From Stenotrophomonas maltophilia (GTDB lineage: Bacteria > Pseudomonadota > Gammaproteobacteria > Xanthomonadales > Xanthomonadaceae): a stretch of 64,000 nucleotides of DNA. The notes beneath the pieces are model-generated. The model saw only the letters and a program-made list of their open reading frames with translations, was not told where the DNA came from and searched no databases. This document shows, in pieces, positions 45,107-54,419 of the stretch; position 1 is the first letter of the stretch, and each line of letters opens with the position of its first letter. Made by a program: the position numbers and the translations under genes. The DNA is taken from contig NZ_RAUX01000001.1 of the NCBI RefSeq assembly GCF_013464485.1, positions 123,525 through 187,524 on the forward strand, read 5' to 3'.

Positions 45107-46450
45107 ATGAGCACCACCCCGCGCCACATTCCGTTCGGCATCATGCTGCAGGGCCCCGGCAGCCACATGCATGCCTGGAAGCATCCGTCCAATCCGGCAG
45201 ATGCCAGCGTCAACCTGCAGTTCTACATCGACATCGCGCGCACCGCCGAGGACAACGGTATCGCCTTCGGTTTCGTGGCCGATGGCCTGTACATCAACGA
45301 GAAGTCGATCCCGCACTTCCTCAACCGCTTCGAGCCGATCTCGCTGCTGTCGGCGCTGGCCACCGCAACGAAGAAGATCGGCCTGGCGGGCACGCTGTCG
45401 ACCTCCTACAGCGATCCGTTCACCGTAGCCCGGCAGTTCGCTTCATTGGATCTGCTCAGCGGCGGTCGCGCCGGCTGGAACGTGGTGACCTCGCCACTGG
45501 AAGGCTCCGGCCGCAACTACGGCCGCCCGCATCCGGAGCACGCGCTGCGCTACCAGATCGCCGATGAGTACCTGGACGTCGTGCAGGGGCTGTGGGATTC
45601 GTGGGATGACGATGCCTTCGTGCGCGAGCGTGACAGTGGCACCTTCTTCGCACCGGAGAAGTTCCGCCGCCTCGATCACAAGGGCCGCTTCTTCCAGGTG
45701 GAAGGGCCGCTCAACATCCAGCGTTCGCCGCAGGGCCAGCCGGTGATCTTCCAGGCCGGTTCGTCCGACGATGGCATTGCGCTGGCCGGCAAGTATGCCG
45801 ATGCGGTATTCACCCATTCGCCGTCGCTGGAGGAAACATGGGCGTTTACGCAGAAGGTGAAGAATTCGGCCATCGCGCACGGCCGCAGCGGTAACGACGT
45901 GAAGATCTTCCCGGGGATCGGCCCCATCGTCGGCCGCACTGCCGAGGAGGCCGAAGCCAAATACCAGGCGATTGCTGCGCTGGCCACGCTGGAGGATGCA
46001 CTGGCGTACCTGGGGCGCTTCTTCGATCACCACGACTTCAGCCAGTACGACCCAGACGCACCGTTCCCGGAGCTGGGCGACATCGGCAGCAATTCGTTCC
46101 GCTCCACCACCGACCGCATCAAGCAGGACGCGCGCGAGAAGGGCCTCAGCCTGCGCCAGGTGGCGTTGGAAGCGGTGAGCCCGCGGCCGAACTTCATCGG
46201 CACGCCGGAGCATGTGGCCGATGAGCTGATCCGCTGGTTCGATGCCGGTGCCAGCGATGGCTTCATCCTTGGATTCGCCGCACAGCGCGAAGGCCTGGAC
46301 GATTTCGTGACCCAGGTGCTGCCGATCCTGCAGGCGCGCGGTTACCACCAGCGCGAGCTGGAAGGGCAGACCCTGCGCGAGCATCTGGGCCTGCCGTACA
46401 AGGCCAGCCGTCATGCGGCCGACGCCGAACCGGCGCGGAAGGTGGGGTAA
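45107..46450 (+). CDS. NtaA/SnaA/DszA-family FMN-dependent monooxygenase
   Basis: A 447-residue LLM-class enzyme of the NtaA/SnaA/SoxA/DszA type (GIMLQGPGSHMHAWKHPS; LLSGGRAGWNVVTSPLEGSG; PQGQPVIFQAGSSDDGIALA). Related enzymes, YtnJ and YxeK of Bacillus, cleave the C-S bond of N-acetylated S-substituted cysteines. The surrounding acetyltransferase, amidohydrolase and amino-acid transporter genes support such a role here. A ribosome site (GGAG) precedes the ATG. Confidence 0.93.
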   Translation: MSTTPRHIPFGIMLQGPGSHMHAWKHPSNPADASVNLQFYIDIARTAEDNGIAFGFVADGLYINEKSIPHFLNRFEPISLLSALATATKKIGLAGTLSTSYSDPFTVARQFASLDLLSGGRAGWNVVTSPLEGSGRNYGRPHPEHALRYQIADEYLDVVQGLWDSWDDDAFVRERDSGTFFAPEKFRRLDHKGRFFQVEGPLNIQRSPQGQPVIFQAGSSDDGIALAGKYADAVFTHSPSLEETWAFTQKVKNSAIAHGRSGNDVKIFPGIGPIVGRTAEEAEAKYQAIAALATLEDALAYLGRFFDHHDFSQYDPDAPFPELGDIGSNSFRSTTDRIKQDAREKGLSLRQVALEAVSPRPNFIGTPEHVADELIRWFDAGASDGFILGFAAQREGLDDFVTQVLPILQARGYHQRELEGQTLREHLGLPYKASRHAADAEPARKVG

Positions 46451-46454
46451 GGCG

Positions 46455-47675
46455 ATGAGCGGAGAGAATTCGGTAGCGCCGGGCCATGCCCGGCGGAATC
46501 CCGCGTCCATCGGCGTGCTGCCGGAAATTGCAGTACGCGCCGAGGCCGCCATCGCGATCCGCCACGACCTGCACCGGCACCCGGAGCTGGCCTTCGAGGA
46601 GCACCGCACCAGCGCCCGCGTGGCCGAGCTGCTGCAGCAATGGGGCTACGAGGTGACCACCGGCCTCGGTGGCACCGGCGTGGTCGGCACGCTGCAGCGC
46701 GGGCAGGGCAGCCGTCGCCTCGGCCTGAGGGCTGACATCGACGCACTGCCGATCCACGAGGACTCCGGCCTGGCCTACGCCAGCCAGACCGAGGGACTGA
46801 TGCATGCCTGCGGCCACGATGGCCACACCGCCATCCTGCTGTCTGCCGCGCACTACCTGGCCCATCACGGACGGATCGATGGGACCCTGCAGCTGGTATT
46901 CCAGCCGGCCGAGGAAACCGGCTCGGGCGCGTCGAAGATGATCGCCGATGGCCTGTTCGAGCGCTTCCCGGTGGATGCGATCTATGGCCTGCACAACTGG
47001 CCGGGCGTGCCGGTGGGCCACTTCGGTTTCGTCGATGGGCCAGCGATGGCCTCGGTGGACTGGGCACGGCTTAAGGTGATCGGCAAGGGTGGCCATGGTG
47101 CCGAGCCACAGGGCAGCGTGGATCCGATCCTGGTCGCTGCGCACATCATTACTGCGCTGCAGAGCGTGGTGTCGCGCAATGTCGATCCGCGGCAGATGGG
47201 CGTGGTCACCGTCGGCTCGATCCATGGCGGGCAGGCGGCCAATGTGATTCCGGACGTGGTGGAGCTGAAGCTGACCGTGCGCGCCTATCTACCGGAGGTG
47301 CGTGACACCCTGCGGCGCCGGGTCACCGAACTTGCCGAGCAGACCGCCGCCGCGTTTGGTGCGCGCGCCGAGATCGAATTCCCGCGCGGCTTCCCCAGCG
47401 TGATCAACCACCCGCAGCAGACCGCCTACATCCGCGAGGTGGCCGTGCAGGGCTTCGGCGCCGGACAGGTTGTACCGGAGTTTGCACCGCGCACCGCCAG
47501 CGAGGACTTCGCCTTCCTGCTGCAGGCGCGGCCGGGCAGCTTCGTGTTCGTCGGCAACGGCGACAGCGCGCCGCTGCACAGCCCGCGCTATGTGTTCAAC
47601 GATGCGGCCATCGCACCTGCTGCCAGCCTGTGGGCGCGGCTGGCCGAGGACTATCTGGTGAAGGACGCCGCATGA
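46455..47675 (+). CDS. M20-family amidohydrolase
   Basis: A 406-residue metal-dependent amidohydrolase. Metal-binding signatures are RADIDALPI, HACGHDGHTA and QPAEETGSGA; the dimerisation domain follows from about residue 200 (GKGGHGAEPQGSVDPI), and the last His ligand is near SPRYVFNDA. Family members remove acyl groups from N-acyl amino acids. In the Bacillus pathway an M20 enzyme (YtnL/SndA) deacetylates N-acetyl S-substituted cysteine. Starts four bases after the monooxygenase stop. Confidence 0.92.
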   Translation: MSGENSVAPGHARRNPASIGVLPEIAVRAEAAIAIRHDLHRHPELAFEEHRTSARVAELLQQWGYEVTTGLGGTGVVGTLQRGQGSRRLGLRADIDALPIHEDSGLAYASQTEGLMHACGHDGHTAILLSAAHYLAHHGRIDGTLQLVFQPAEETGSGASKMIADGLFERFPVDAIYGLHNWPGVPVGHFGFVDGPAMASVDWARLKVIGKGGHGAEPQGSVDPILVAAHIITALQSVVSRNVDPRQMGVVTVGSIHGGQAANVIPDVVELKLTVRAYLPEVRDTLRRRVTELAEQTAAAFGARAEIEFPRGFPSVINHPQQTAYIREVAVQGFGAGQVVPEFAPRTASEDFAFLLQARPGSFVFVGNGDSAPLHSPRYVFNDAAIAPAASLWARLAEDYLVKDAA

Positions 47676-48223
47676 GCAGCAACGAACGCTTCCTCTATAC
47701 CTCGGTGGATGATCCGCTGGCGCGTCCGCTGTTCGATGGCCTGGAGCAGGAGTACGACAGCCGCTACGCCGACGTGCGCCGCCGCATCGGCGGCAGCGCC
47801 CGCGAGGAACTGCAACGCTACCCGGCGCAGGCCTTCGCTGCACCGGTAGGCGCGTTCGTGCTGTTGCTGCGCGACGGTGTGGCGATTTCCGGCGGCGCCT
47901 TCATGCCGCATCGCGATCCGGATACCGCGGAATTCAAACGCATCTGGACACTGCCGGGCCTGCGCCGCCAGGGCATCGCGCGTCGCGTGCTGCAGGAGCT
48001 TGAAGACCAGGCGGCACGCCAGGGCTATCGGCGGGTGTTCCTGACCACCGGCTTCCGCCAGCCCGAGGCGGTCGGCCTGTACCTGAGCCATGGCTACACC
48101 GCGCTGTTCGATCTGGACGCGGATCCGGAAACCATCGCGCATCTGCCGTTCGAGAAATACCTGCGAGCAACCACCCCCGCCGTTGCGCCTTCGCACCCCC
48201 TGCTGCATGGAGCCCACGCATGA
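47672..48223 (+). CDS. GNAT-family N-acetyltransferase in the sulfur-salvage cluster
   Basis: A 183-residue acetyltransferase (TLPGLRRQGIARRVLQELE is the acetyl-CoA loop; FRQPEAVGLYLSHGYTAL follows). It overlaps the amidohydrolase by ATGA and the ABC gene by ATGA. By analogy to Bacillus SnaA/SnaB it would N-acetylate an S-substituted cysteine before oxidation, with the M20 enzyme removing the acetyl group afterwards. The opposing pair of activities in one operon is the clearest hint to the pathway. Confidence 0.9.
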   Translation: MSSNERFLYTSVDDPLARPLFDGLEQEYDSRYADVRRRIGGSAREELQRYPAQAFAAPVGAFVLLLRDGVAISGGAFMPHRDPDTAEFKRIWTLPGLRRQGIARRVLQELEDQAARQGYRRVFLTTGFRQPEAVGLYLSHGYTALFDLDADPETIAHLPFEKYLRATTPAVAPSHPLLHGAHA

Positions 48224-49965
48224 GCACGCCGTCAACCGCGCTGGAGGGCCTTGGCACACGGCCGGTGCCGACGCCGGCGTTGAAGATCGTGCCGGCGCGC
48301 CATCCGTTGCAGGTGGTCGGCACGGTACTGGCGCTGGCGCTGATCCTGATCGGCCTTCAATCGGTATTGGGCAATCCGCGCTGGGGCTGGGGCACCTTTG
48401 CCGAATGGTTCTTCGCACGCCCAGTGCTCGAGGGCCTGGGCCGCACGTTGCTGCTGACCGCGCTTGGCACCGGGCTCGGCTTCGCGCTGGGCACCCTGCT
48501 TGCGTTGGCGCGGGTGTCCGGTTCGCCGCTGCTGTCGGCGGTATCGTGGGGCTATGTGTGGCTGTTCCGTTCGATTCCGCTGCTGGTGCTGTTGTTGCTG
48601 CTGAACAACTTGGGCTACCTGTACAGCACCATCGAGCTGGGCGTGCCGTTCACCGGCATCAGCCTGTTCTCGTACCCGACCACCCAGCTGATCGGCGTGT
48701 TTACTGCGGCAGTACTGGGCCTGACCTTGAACCAGGCCGCATTTTCCGCCGAGGTGATCCGTGGCGGCATCCTCTCGGTCGACCATGGCCAGTATGAGGC
48801 GGCGGCCGCGCTGGGCCTGCCACGAGGCCGCCAGGTGCGTCGCATCATCCTGCCGCAGGCGATGCGCTCGATCCTGCCGGCCGCGTTCAACGATGTGATC
48901 GGCCTGGCCAAGAGCACGTCGGTGGTCTACGTGCTGGCGCTGCCGGAGCTGTTCTACACCGTGCAGGTGATCTACCGCCGCAACCTGGAAGTGGTGCCGC
49001 TGCTGATGGTGGCCACGGTCTGGTACCTGGTGATCCTGACCGTGCTGTCGCTGCTGCAGCGACGCGTGGAGCAGCGCTTCGCACGCGGCCAGCTGCAGCG
49101 TGAGCGCTCGGTGTCGCGCGTGTCATCGGCGGTGCGCGCGCAGAGCGATGCTGCGCCGCGCGTGATCAACCGCCCGCGCATCGCGACCCAGGTCGAAGCG
49201 GGCGAGGGTGCGGCGGTATCGCTGCATGGCGTGGGCAAGGCATTCGGCGAGCAGCCGGTGCTGGAAGACGTGAACCTGGACCTGCGCGCCGGCAGCGTGA
49301 CCGTGCTGATCGGGCCATCTGGTGCAGGGAAATCCACGCTGCTGCGGTTGATCAACCACCTGGAACGTGCCGACAGTGGCTACGTAACCGTCGGTGGTCA
49401 GCTGATCGGCTACCGCCGCGACGGTGACACCCTGTACGAACTGCCGGAGCGCGAGATCCGCCGCCGTCGTGCCGAGGTGGGCATGGTGTTCCAGGGCTTC
49501 AACCTGTTCCCGCACCTGACCGCGCTGGAGAACATCATCGAGGCGCCGATGGCCGTGCGCGGCGTACCGCGCGCGCAGGCCGAAGAGCAGGCGCGCACGC
49601 TGCTGGAGCGGGTCGGCCTGGCCGACAAGGCCGATGCGTTCCCACGCCAGCTGTCGGGCGGCCAGCAACAGCGCATCGCGATCGCCCGTGCGCTGGCGCT
49701 GCAGCCGAAGGTACTGCTGTTCGACGAACCCACCTCGGCGCTGGACCCGGAACTGGTGGCGGAGGTGCTGAGCGTGATCGAGGAACTGGCCCGCTCGGGC
49801 ACCACGCTGGTGATCGTCACCCATGAGCTGAGCTTCGCCCGCCGCGTAGCCGACCACGTGGTGATGATGGACCAGGGCCGGGTGATCGAGCAGGGCACGC
49901 CCGAGGCGTTGTTCGAGCGCCCGCGCCAGCAACGCACGGCCGACTTCCTGGCCAAGACCCTGTAA
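48220..49965 (+). CDS. Polar amino-acid ABC transporter, fused permease and ATPase
   Basis: A 581-residue fusion. Residues 1-290 are a HisM-type permease with about five membrane segments and the EAA loop (QYEAAAALGLPRGRQVRRII). A linker of about 45 residues leads to the ATPase (residues 325-581): Walker A GPSGAGKST, Q-loop VFQGFN, signature LSGGQQQR, Walker B LLFDEPTSALD. It belongs to the cystine/polar amino-acid importer group. In most systems these are separate polypeptides. The binding protein gene follows. Confidence 0.93.
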   Translation: MSTPSTALEGLGTRPVPTPALKIVPARHPLQVVGTVLALALILIGLQSVLGNPRWGWGTFAEWFFARPVLEGLGRTLLLTALGTGLGFALGTLLALARVSGSPLLSAVSWGYVWLFRSIPLLVLLLLLNNLGYLYSTIELGVPFTGISLFSYPTTQLIGVFTAAVLGLTLNQAAFSAEVIRGGILSVDHGQYEAAAALGLPRGRQVRRIILPQAMRSILPAAFNDVIGLAKSTSVVYVLALPELFYTVQVIYRRNLEVVPLLMVATVWYLVILTVLSLLQRRVEQRFARGQLQRERSVSRVSSAVRAQSDAAPRVINRPRIATQVEAGEGAAVSLHGVGKAFGEQPVLEDVNLDLRAGSVTVLIGPSGAGKSTLLRLINHLERADSGYVTVGGQLIGYRRDGDTLYELPEREIRRRRAEVGMVFQGFNLFPHLTALENIIEAPMAVRGVPRAQAEEQARTLLERVGLADKADAFPRQLSGGQQQRIAIARALALQPKVLLFDEPTSALDPELVAEVLSVIEELARSGTTLVIVTHELSFARRVADHVVMMDQGRVIEQGTPEALFERPRQQRTADFLAKTL

Positions 49966-49980
49966 TCCTCAAGGAATGCC

Positions 49981-50958
49981 ATGAGCCCTACAGCATCCCG
50001 TCGTCCCTCACGCAGTACCTTGTTGATCGCAGGTGTTCTGGTCATCGGCATCGCCGGCATCGTCTACTCGCGGGTGCGTGAGGCCCCGGAGGCTGCGGCG
50101 GTGGCCGCGACCAGCCTGGCCGGAGCGAACAGCACGGTGCTGAAGGGCACGCGCGATCCCAAGGCGCAGGCCCTGATTCCCGCTGGCTACCGCTTCGTCA
50201 CGCCAGGTACGTTCACCGTGGCGACCCACCCGGGACAGCTGCCACTGGCCGACTATGGCGCCGACAGCAAGGACGTGGTCGGCATCGAGCCCGACATCGC
50301 GCGCCTGATTGCCGATGCGCTGGGCCTGAAGCTGGTGATCGTGCCGGTGGCCTGGGCCGACTGGCCGCTGGGGCTGGAATCGGGCAAGTACGATGCGGTG
50401 CTGTCGAACGTGACGGTGACAGAAGAGCGCAAGAAGAAGTTCGATTTCTCCAGCTATCGCTACGACCTGCTGGGCATCTACACGCGCACTGACGGGCCGA
50501 TCCAGAAGATCGAGACGCCGGCGGATGTGGCGGGGCTGAAGGTGGTGGTGGGCGCCAGCACCAACCAGGACCAGATCCTGCGCCAGTGGGACCAGCAGAA
50601 CATCGCCGCGGGCCTGAAGCCGGTGGAGTACCAGTACTTCGACGACGCGGTGGTCGGGCGCCTTGCGGTGATCACCGGGCGGGCCGATGTCTCATTCGAG
50701 CCCAATGCCACCGGCGCGTACTCAGCACGCGATGGCAAGGTGCGGCGCGTGGGCCTGTTCCCTGGCGGCTGGCCGAACGCCGCGGCGATCTCGGTGACCA
50801 CGCGCAAGGGCAGTGGCCTGGCTGATGCGGTGACGCAGGCGCTGAACACCCAGATCGGCAGCGGCACCTATGCGCAGGCGCTGAAACGCTGGAACGTGGC
50901 CGAGGAGGCGGTGCCGCAGTCGCAGACCAACCCGCCGGGGTTGCCGACGCTGCAATGA
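49981..50958 (+). CDS. ABC transporter substrate-binding protein (SBP_bac_3)
   Basis: A 325-residue periplasmic protein with an N-terminal membrane anchor or signal (STLLIAGVLVIGIAGIVYS). The type 3 solute-binding fold is visible in GIEPDIARLIADALGLKL and KYDAVLSNVTVTEERKKKFD. Such proteins bind polar amino acids such as cystine. There is no lipobox, so it may stay membrane-tethered or be cleaved after the hydrophobic segment. Last gene of the cluster; a SMAG repeat follows. Confidence 0.92.
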   Translation: MSPTASRRPSRSTLLIAGVLVIGIAGIVYSRVREAPEAAAVAATSLAGANSTVLKGTRDPKAQALIPAGYRFVTPGTFTVATHPGQLPLADYGADSKDVVGIEPDIARLIADALGLKLVIVPVAWADWPLGLESGKYDAVLSNVTVTEERKKKFDFSSYRYDLLGIYTRTDGPIQKIETPADVAGLKVVVGASTNQDQILRQWDQQNIAAGLKPVEYQYFDDAVVGRLAVITGRADVSFEPNATGAYSARDGKVRRVGLFPGGWPNAAAISVTTRKGSGLADAVTQALNTQIGSGTYAQALKRWNVAEEAVPQSQTNPPGLPTLQ

Positions 50959-50991
50959 CGCCGGGCGCGGCCCAGCGCTACCTCCGTCTTT

Positions 50992-51103
50992 GTAGAGCCG
51001 AGCCATGCTCGGCTGCGGTTCGCGGCAGAAGCATCCACGCATGGCGTGGATCTACTCGCGGAGTCTGCCTGCTGTAGAGCCGAGCCATGCTCGGCTGCTC
51101 TAC
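50992..51103. repeat. Mixed GTAG repeats
   Basis: A SMAG unit from 50992, an ATCCACGC-ATG-GCGTGGAT palindrome with CTAC at 51033-51055, and a second SMAG unit from 51074 whose closing CTAC contains the stop codon of the leftward glycosidase gene. Confidence 0.82.
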
Positions 51104-54100
51104 CAACGCGCCTCCAACGTCTTGAACGGTTTTGCCAGGCGCACACCCTCGGCATCGAAGTCGGAAACGCTACGACCATCCACACGCACCGCCTTCGGCA
51201 TTGTCCGTGCCGGCCACCAGACCTTCACCGCCGTTCCGTTGCGCAGCCCCTCGCCAAGCGCCACCGTCAGCACGCCTTCGCGCTGCCGTGCCTGCATCTG
51301 CAACGTGCCATACGCGGTCGGCAGGCGCTCCACCGCCAGCCCATCGCCAGCCACCCACGACGGCGGCGTACCTGGCAGCAGCGACAGCGCATCATCGTCT
51401 TCGCGCATCAGCATGCCGAACAGCGTGCGGCCGTATTCCGCGCCGATCCACGTATGCGGCATGTCACCCAGATAGCGTGGGAAGCGCAGGCGCGAATGCA
51501 CCACTTCGGCCAGCACCTGCCACTCAAGCGGGCGCCGATCATGCAGAAGCCCCTGCAGCAGCTCGTCGGCCACTTGTGGCTGGCCAAGGTGCACGTAACT
51601 CAGCACGTTGCGGATCTCGTACGGCGTGTAGGCGTACAGCGCACCGGGCTGGCTGCGCTTGCGCACATCCTCCAGGTAACGGGCGAAGGTGGTGCGCAGC
51701 GCTTCGGCGGGCAGCACGCTCTGTGCGCCGGTGGGGTCCAGCGCGATCGATACGCCGGTGGGATCACCATCGCCCAGATCGGCCGAGGAGGGTATGAAGT
51801 CGATGCCCTTCCACGCCATCGTTGCCCGGATCGAGGCGTGCAGCGCGTCGTACAGCGCCTTGTATTGCTCGCGTGCCCAGGCCGCGGTCTCGTGGTCGCC
51901 CAGCGATTCGGCCAGCCACGCGCCGTCGTGCCAGCCCTTCAGCCCCCAGTAGTCATCCCAGTAGCTGTGCGTGGGCGAGGGGTAGCCCTCGTGGCTGATC
52001 GACGGCGCAAGAACGCCCGCGAAGCGTTCCGGGGCTGGCTGATCGGCCTTGTAGCCGGGCACCAGCGTGCGTTCGCGCAGTTCTTGAAGGAAGCGCAGCG
52101 CCGCTTTCACTTTCGGCAGATAGGCACGCACCGATTCCGGTCCACCATCAAGGCGCGCGACATCGGCCACCAGCGCGACGTACTGGCCCTGGCTGTCGTA
52201 CTCGATGTCCGAACCGAAACCGGTGTTGACACTGCCATCGTCGTTGAGGATCGGCGAGACCAGACCGTTGGCATGCACGCCGTGTTCGCTGTACCAGGCC
52301 AGGTAGTCGCGCGCGACCTTCGCTTCGCCCATGCGCAGCAGCACCGCCGAGGTGGCCATGCCGTCGCGGATGAAGGAACGGTTGTAGTTGCGCGGGCCGG
52401 GCTGCATGGCTGGGCCGGTCTGGTTGATCAGCATGTAGGCGGCCTGCGCGCGCAGCATGTCCACCAGTGAGGGATCGGGCAGGCGCAGGCCAACCTGGCC
52501 GAGTCGTGCCTGCCAGTCTGCGGAAGCCTGTTGGGCCAGCGTGTCGAATGCCCTGTTGGCGTCGCCTGGCAGCGAAGCCAGATCGAGCGGTGGGGCTTCG
52601 GGCAGCACACCGTTGGCATCTGCAGCGGCAGTGCCCAACGGGAAGGCGGCTACAATCGATTCGCTGGCACCCGGGGCCAGCGAGATACGGTAGTCCAGAG
52701 CGGCGGCGGCCAGACCCTGCTCATCGCGTGCCCGCTGGGTGGAAGGCAGCGTCCCAGCGGCGAGAGCCGAGGTGATTTCCGTTGCACCGTCCTTGCCGAA
52801 GGGCGCCGCACCGGACGCCGATACCGGCGTGAGCGAACGCAACAGCGTGCGGCCATTGATGCGCACGGCCTGACCGTCTACCGCAACGTCGCGGATCGGT
52901 GACAGACCGCCGTTCTGCCATGGTGGATTCATCTGCATCGGGCGCACGACGAGGCTGAGCGTGCCTTCGATCTTCGTGCTGCCGGTGTTGTGCAGGCGGT
53001 GGCGCAGGAACGTTACCGGCTGGCCATTACGTTCGATGGCGAACACTTCGCTGCGCAGTTCCAGCCCGGGCTGCGGCGACCAGGTCGTGGAGGGCATCGG
53101 CTTCCAGCCATCACGCAATGCATGCTGCACGTTCTGCCCGGCAGCACCCGCTGCGCTCCCATTGGCGCTGCGCCAGATCGGCTGCACCAGCGGCGCACCT
53201 TTGAAGGCTTCCAGGTTGCCGTACTCGTCGAAGATCGATTTCTGTCGCCCGGCATGCACACCAACAGCGGTCCAGTAGGTCTGCTGCATCTGCAGCGAGG
53301 CCGGGAACAACGCGCGCTGCGCACCGCTGGCGACGATCTGGTACTGCTTCATCGGTGTCATCACGGCTTTTGGGCCGAGCAGGCGCAGGCGTGCCATCTT
53401 TGGTACAGGACCCTCCACGCTCAGGCGGAATGCACGCACGGACTGTGCGGTATTGGCCGCGAGCCAGCTCTGCTTGTGATCCGCCGCCTGCGCATCGTGG
53501 GCCAGTTCCTGCCAGCGGCCTTGGGCGTCCTGTGCCTGCAGGCGGGCCGCACCGCGTGCGCCATCGGCCCATTCCACCAACAGTCCGGCCGTGGACTGCG
53601 CACGTGGCAGGGTGACGTCGAGCGTGTGGCTGCCGCCTCGCCCGGTCGGCAGGGCGACCGCACTGCCGCCTTGCCAGAGTGCGGCTGCCTGCGTTGCATC
53701 AATTCCGGCGACGCGTGCGCTGAGTGTGCTGTCCAGTGGCTCCATCTCGAAGATCGACACGCCCCAGTCGGAGGTGCGCTGCGGGCTGGCCAGCCGCAGG
53801 TAGCGTGCCGGGCGCGGTGCGAAGTACAGCGTTTCCACGTCGCCCAGTGAATCGGCCATCGTGTACGCGGTCTGCCACTGCGTGCCATCCATTGAGGTCT
53901 GCAGCAAATAGCCTTCCGGGTTGGAGACATCCCAGGTGAGGCGGACGCCTGCCATCATCGCGGGCGCCCCCAGATCGATCTGGAACCAGTGGCCAGGGCT
54001 GAAGGCACCGCCGGTGACGGTCTTCGGGTCGCCGTCGATCAGGTGGCTGATCGCCATCGCCGGCACTTGCTGCGAGGAACTGCTGGCTTGCCACTGACCG

Positions 54101-54219
54101 CGCGGGGGAAGGGGCTGTGCCTGCGCGGAGGACGCCAGGACGGCGAGCAGCAGGGGAGCGGCAGATCGCCACGGGAGAGCGGAGCGGGAGACCTTGGAGC
54201 GTTCGACGCGCAACGTCAT
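51100..54219 (-). CDS. Secreted discoidin-domain glycoside hydrolase-like protein
   Basis: A 1039-residue protein with a signal peptide ending SSAQA near residue 34. Residues 40-165 are an F5/8 type C (discoidin) carbohydrate-binding domain (AISHLIDGDPKTVTGGAFSP). A beta-rich region follows, and residues about 570-900 look like an alpha/alpha-six-barrel glycosidase (NYNRSFIRDGMATSAV; SDIEYDSQGQYVALV; WDDYWGLKGWHDGAW). The catalytic acids cannot be fixed and the family number is uncertain. A LacI-like operator lies upstream, as for sugar genes. Its TAG stop is part of a SMAG repeat. Confidence 0.82.
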   Translation of the reverse strand: MTLRVERSKVSRSALPWRSAAPLLLAVLASSAQAQPLPPRGQWQASSSSQQVPAMAISHLIDGDPKTVTGGAFSPGHWFQIDLGAPAMMAGVRLTWDVSNPEGYLLQTSMDGTQWQTAYTMADSLGDVETLYFAPRPARYLRLASPQRTSDWGVSIFEMEPLDSTLSARVAGIDATQAAALWQGGSAVALPTGRGGSHTLDVTLPRAQSTAGLLVEWADGARGAARLQAQDAQGRWQELAHDAQAADHKQSWLAANTAQSVRAFRLSVEGPVPKMARLRLLGPKAVMTPMKQYQIVASGAQRALFPASLQMQQTYWTAVGVHAGRQKSIFDEYGNLEAFKGAPLVQPIWRSANGSAAGAAGQNVQHALRDGWKPMPSTTWSPQPGLELRSEVFAIERNGQPVTFLRHRLHNTGSTKIEGTLSLVVRPMQMNPPWQNGGLSPIRDVAVDGQAVRINGRTLLRSLTPVSASGAAPFGKDGATEITSALAAGTLPSTQRARDEQGLAAAALDYRISLAPGASESIVAAFPLGTAAADANGVLPEAPPLDLASLPGDANRAFDTLAQQASADWQARLGQVGLRLPDPSLVDMLRAQAAYMLINQTGPAMQPGPRNYNRSFIRDGMATSAVLLRMGEAKVARDYLAWYSEHGVHANGLVSPILNDDGSVNTGFGSDIEYDSQGQYVALVADVARLDGGPESVRAYLPKVKAALRFLQELRERTLVPGYKADQPAPERFAGVLAPSISHEGYPSPTHSYWDDYWGLKGWHDGAWLAESLGDHETAAWAREQYKALYDALHASIRATMAWKGIDFIPSSADLGDGDPTGVSIALDPTGAQSVLPAEALRTTFARYLEDVRKRSQPGALYAYTPYEIRNVLSYVHLGQPQVADELLQGLLHDRRPLEWQVLAEVVHSRLRFPRYLGDMPHTWIGAEYGRTLFGMLMREDDDALSLLPGTPPSWVAGDGLAVERLPTAYGTLQMQARQREGVLTVALGEGLRNGTAVKVWWPARTMPKAVRVDGRSVSDFDAEGVRLAKPFKTLEARW

Positions 54220-54273
54220 TACGGACAGCCTCGCAGGTTCGACCGGAATCGGCGAGCGCTACGCTAGCAAGGG

Positions 54274-54289
54274 ATGTAATCGGTTACAT
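54274..54289. promoter_or_regulatory. LacI-family-like operator
   Basis: ATGTAA-TCGG-TTACAT, a near-perfect palindrome with central CG as preferred by LacI-family repressors, 55 bases upstream of the secreted glycosidase start. No LacI gene is in the window. Confidence 0.6.
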
Positions 54290-54320
54290 GACGCGCTGCA
54301 GCGCCCCAGGCCGTTTCTAT

Positions 54321-54384
54321 GTAGAGCCGAGCCTGCGCTCGGCTGTCGTTCGGGTAGACGCAGCCGAGCATGGCTCGGCTCTAC
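54321..54384. repeat. SMAG inverted pair
   Basis: GTAGAGCCGAGCCTGCGCTC opens the unit and CTCGGCTCTAC closes it, between the glycosidase promoter and the metallo-hydrolase gene end. Confidence 0.85.
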
Positions 54385-54419
54385 AGAGCCTTGGGATACA
54401 TGACGCCCCGTCACGCCTG

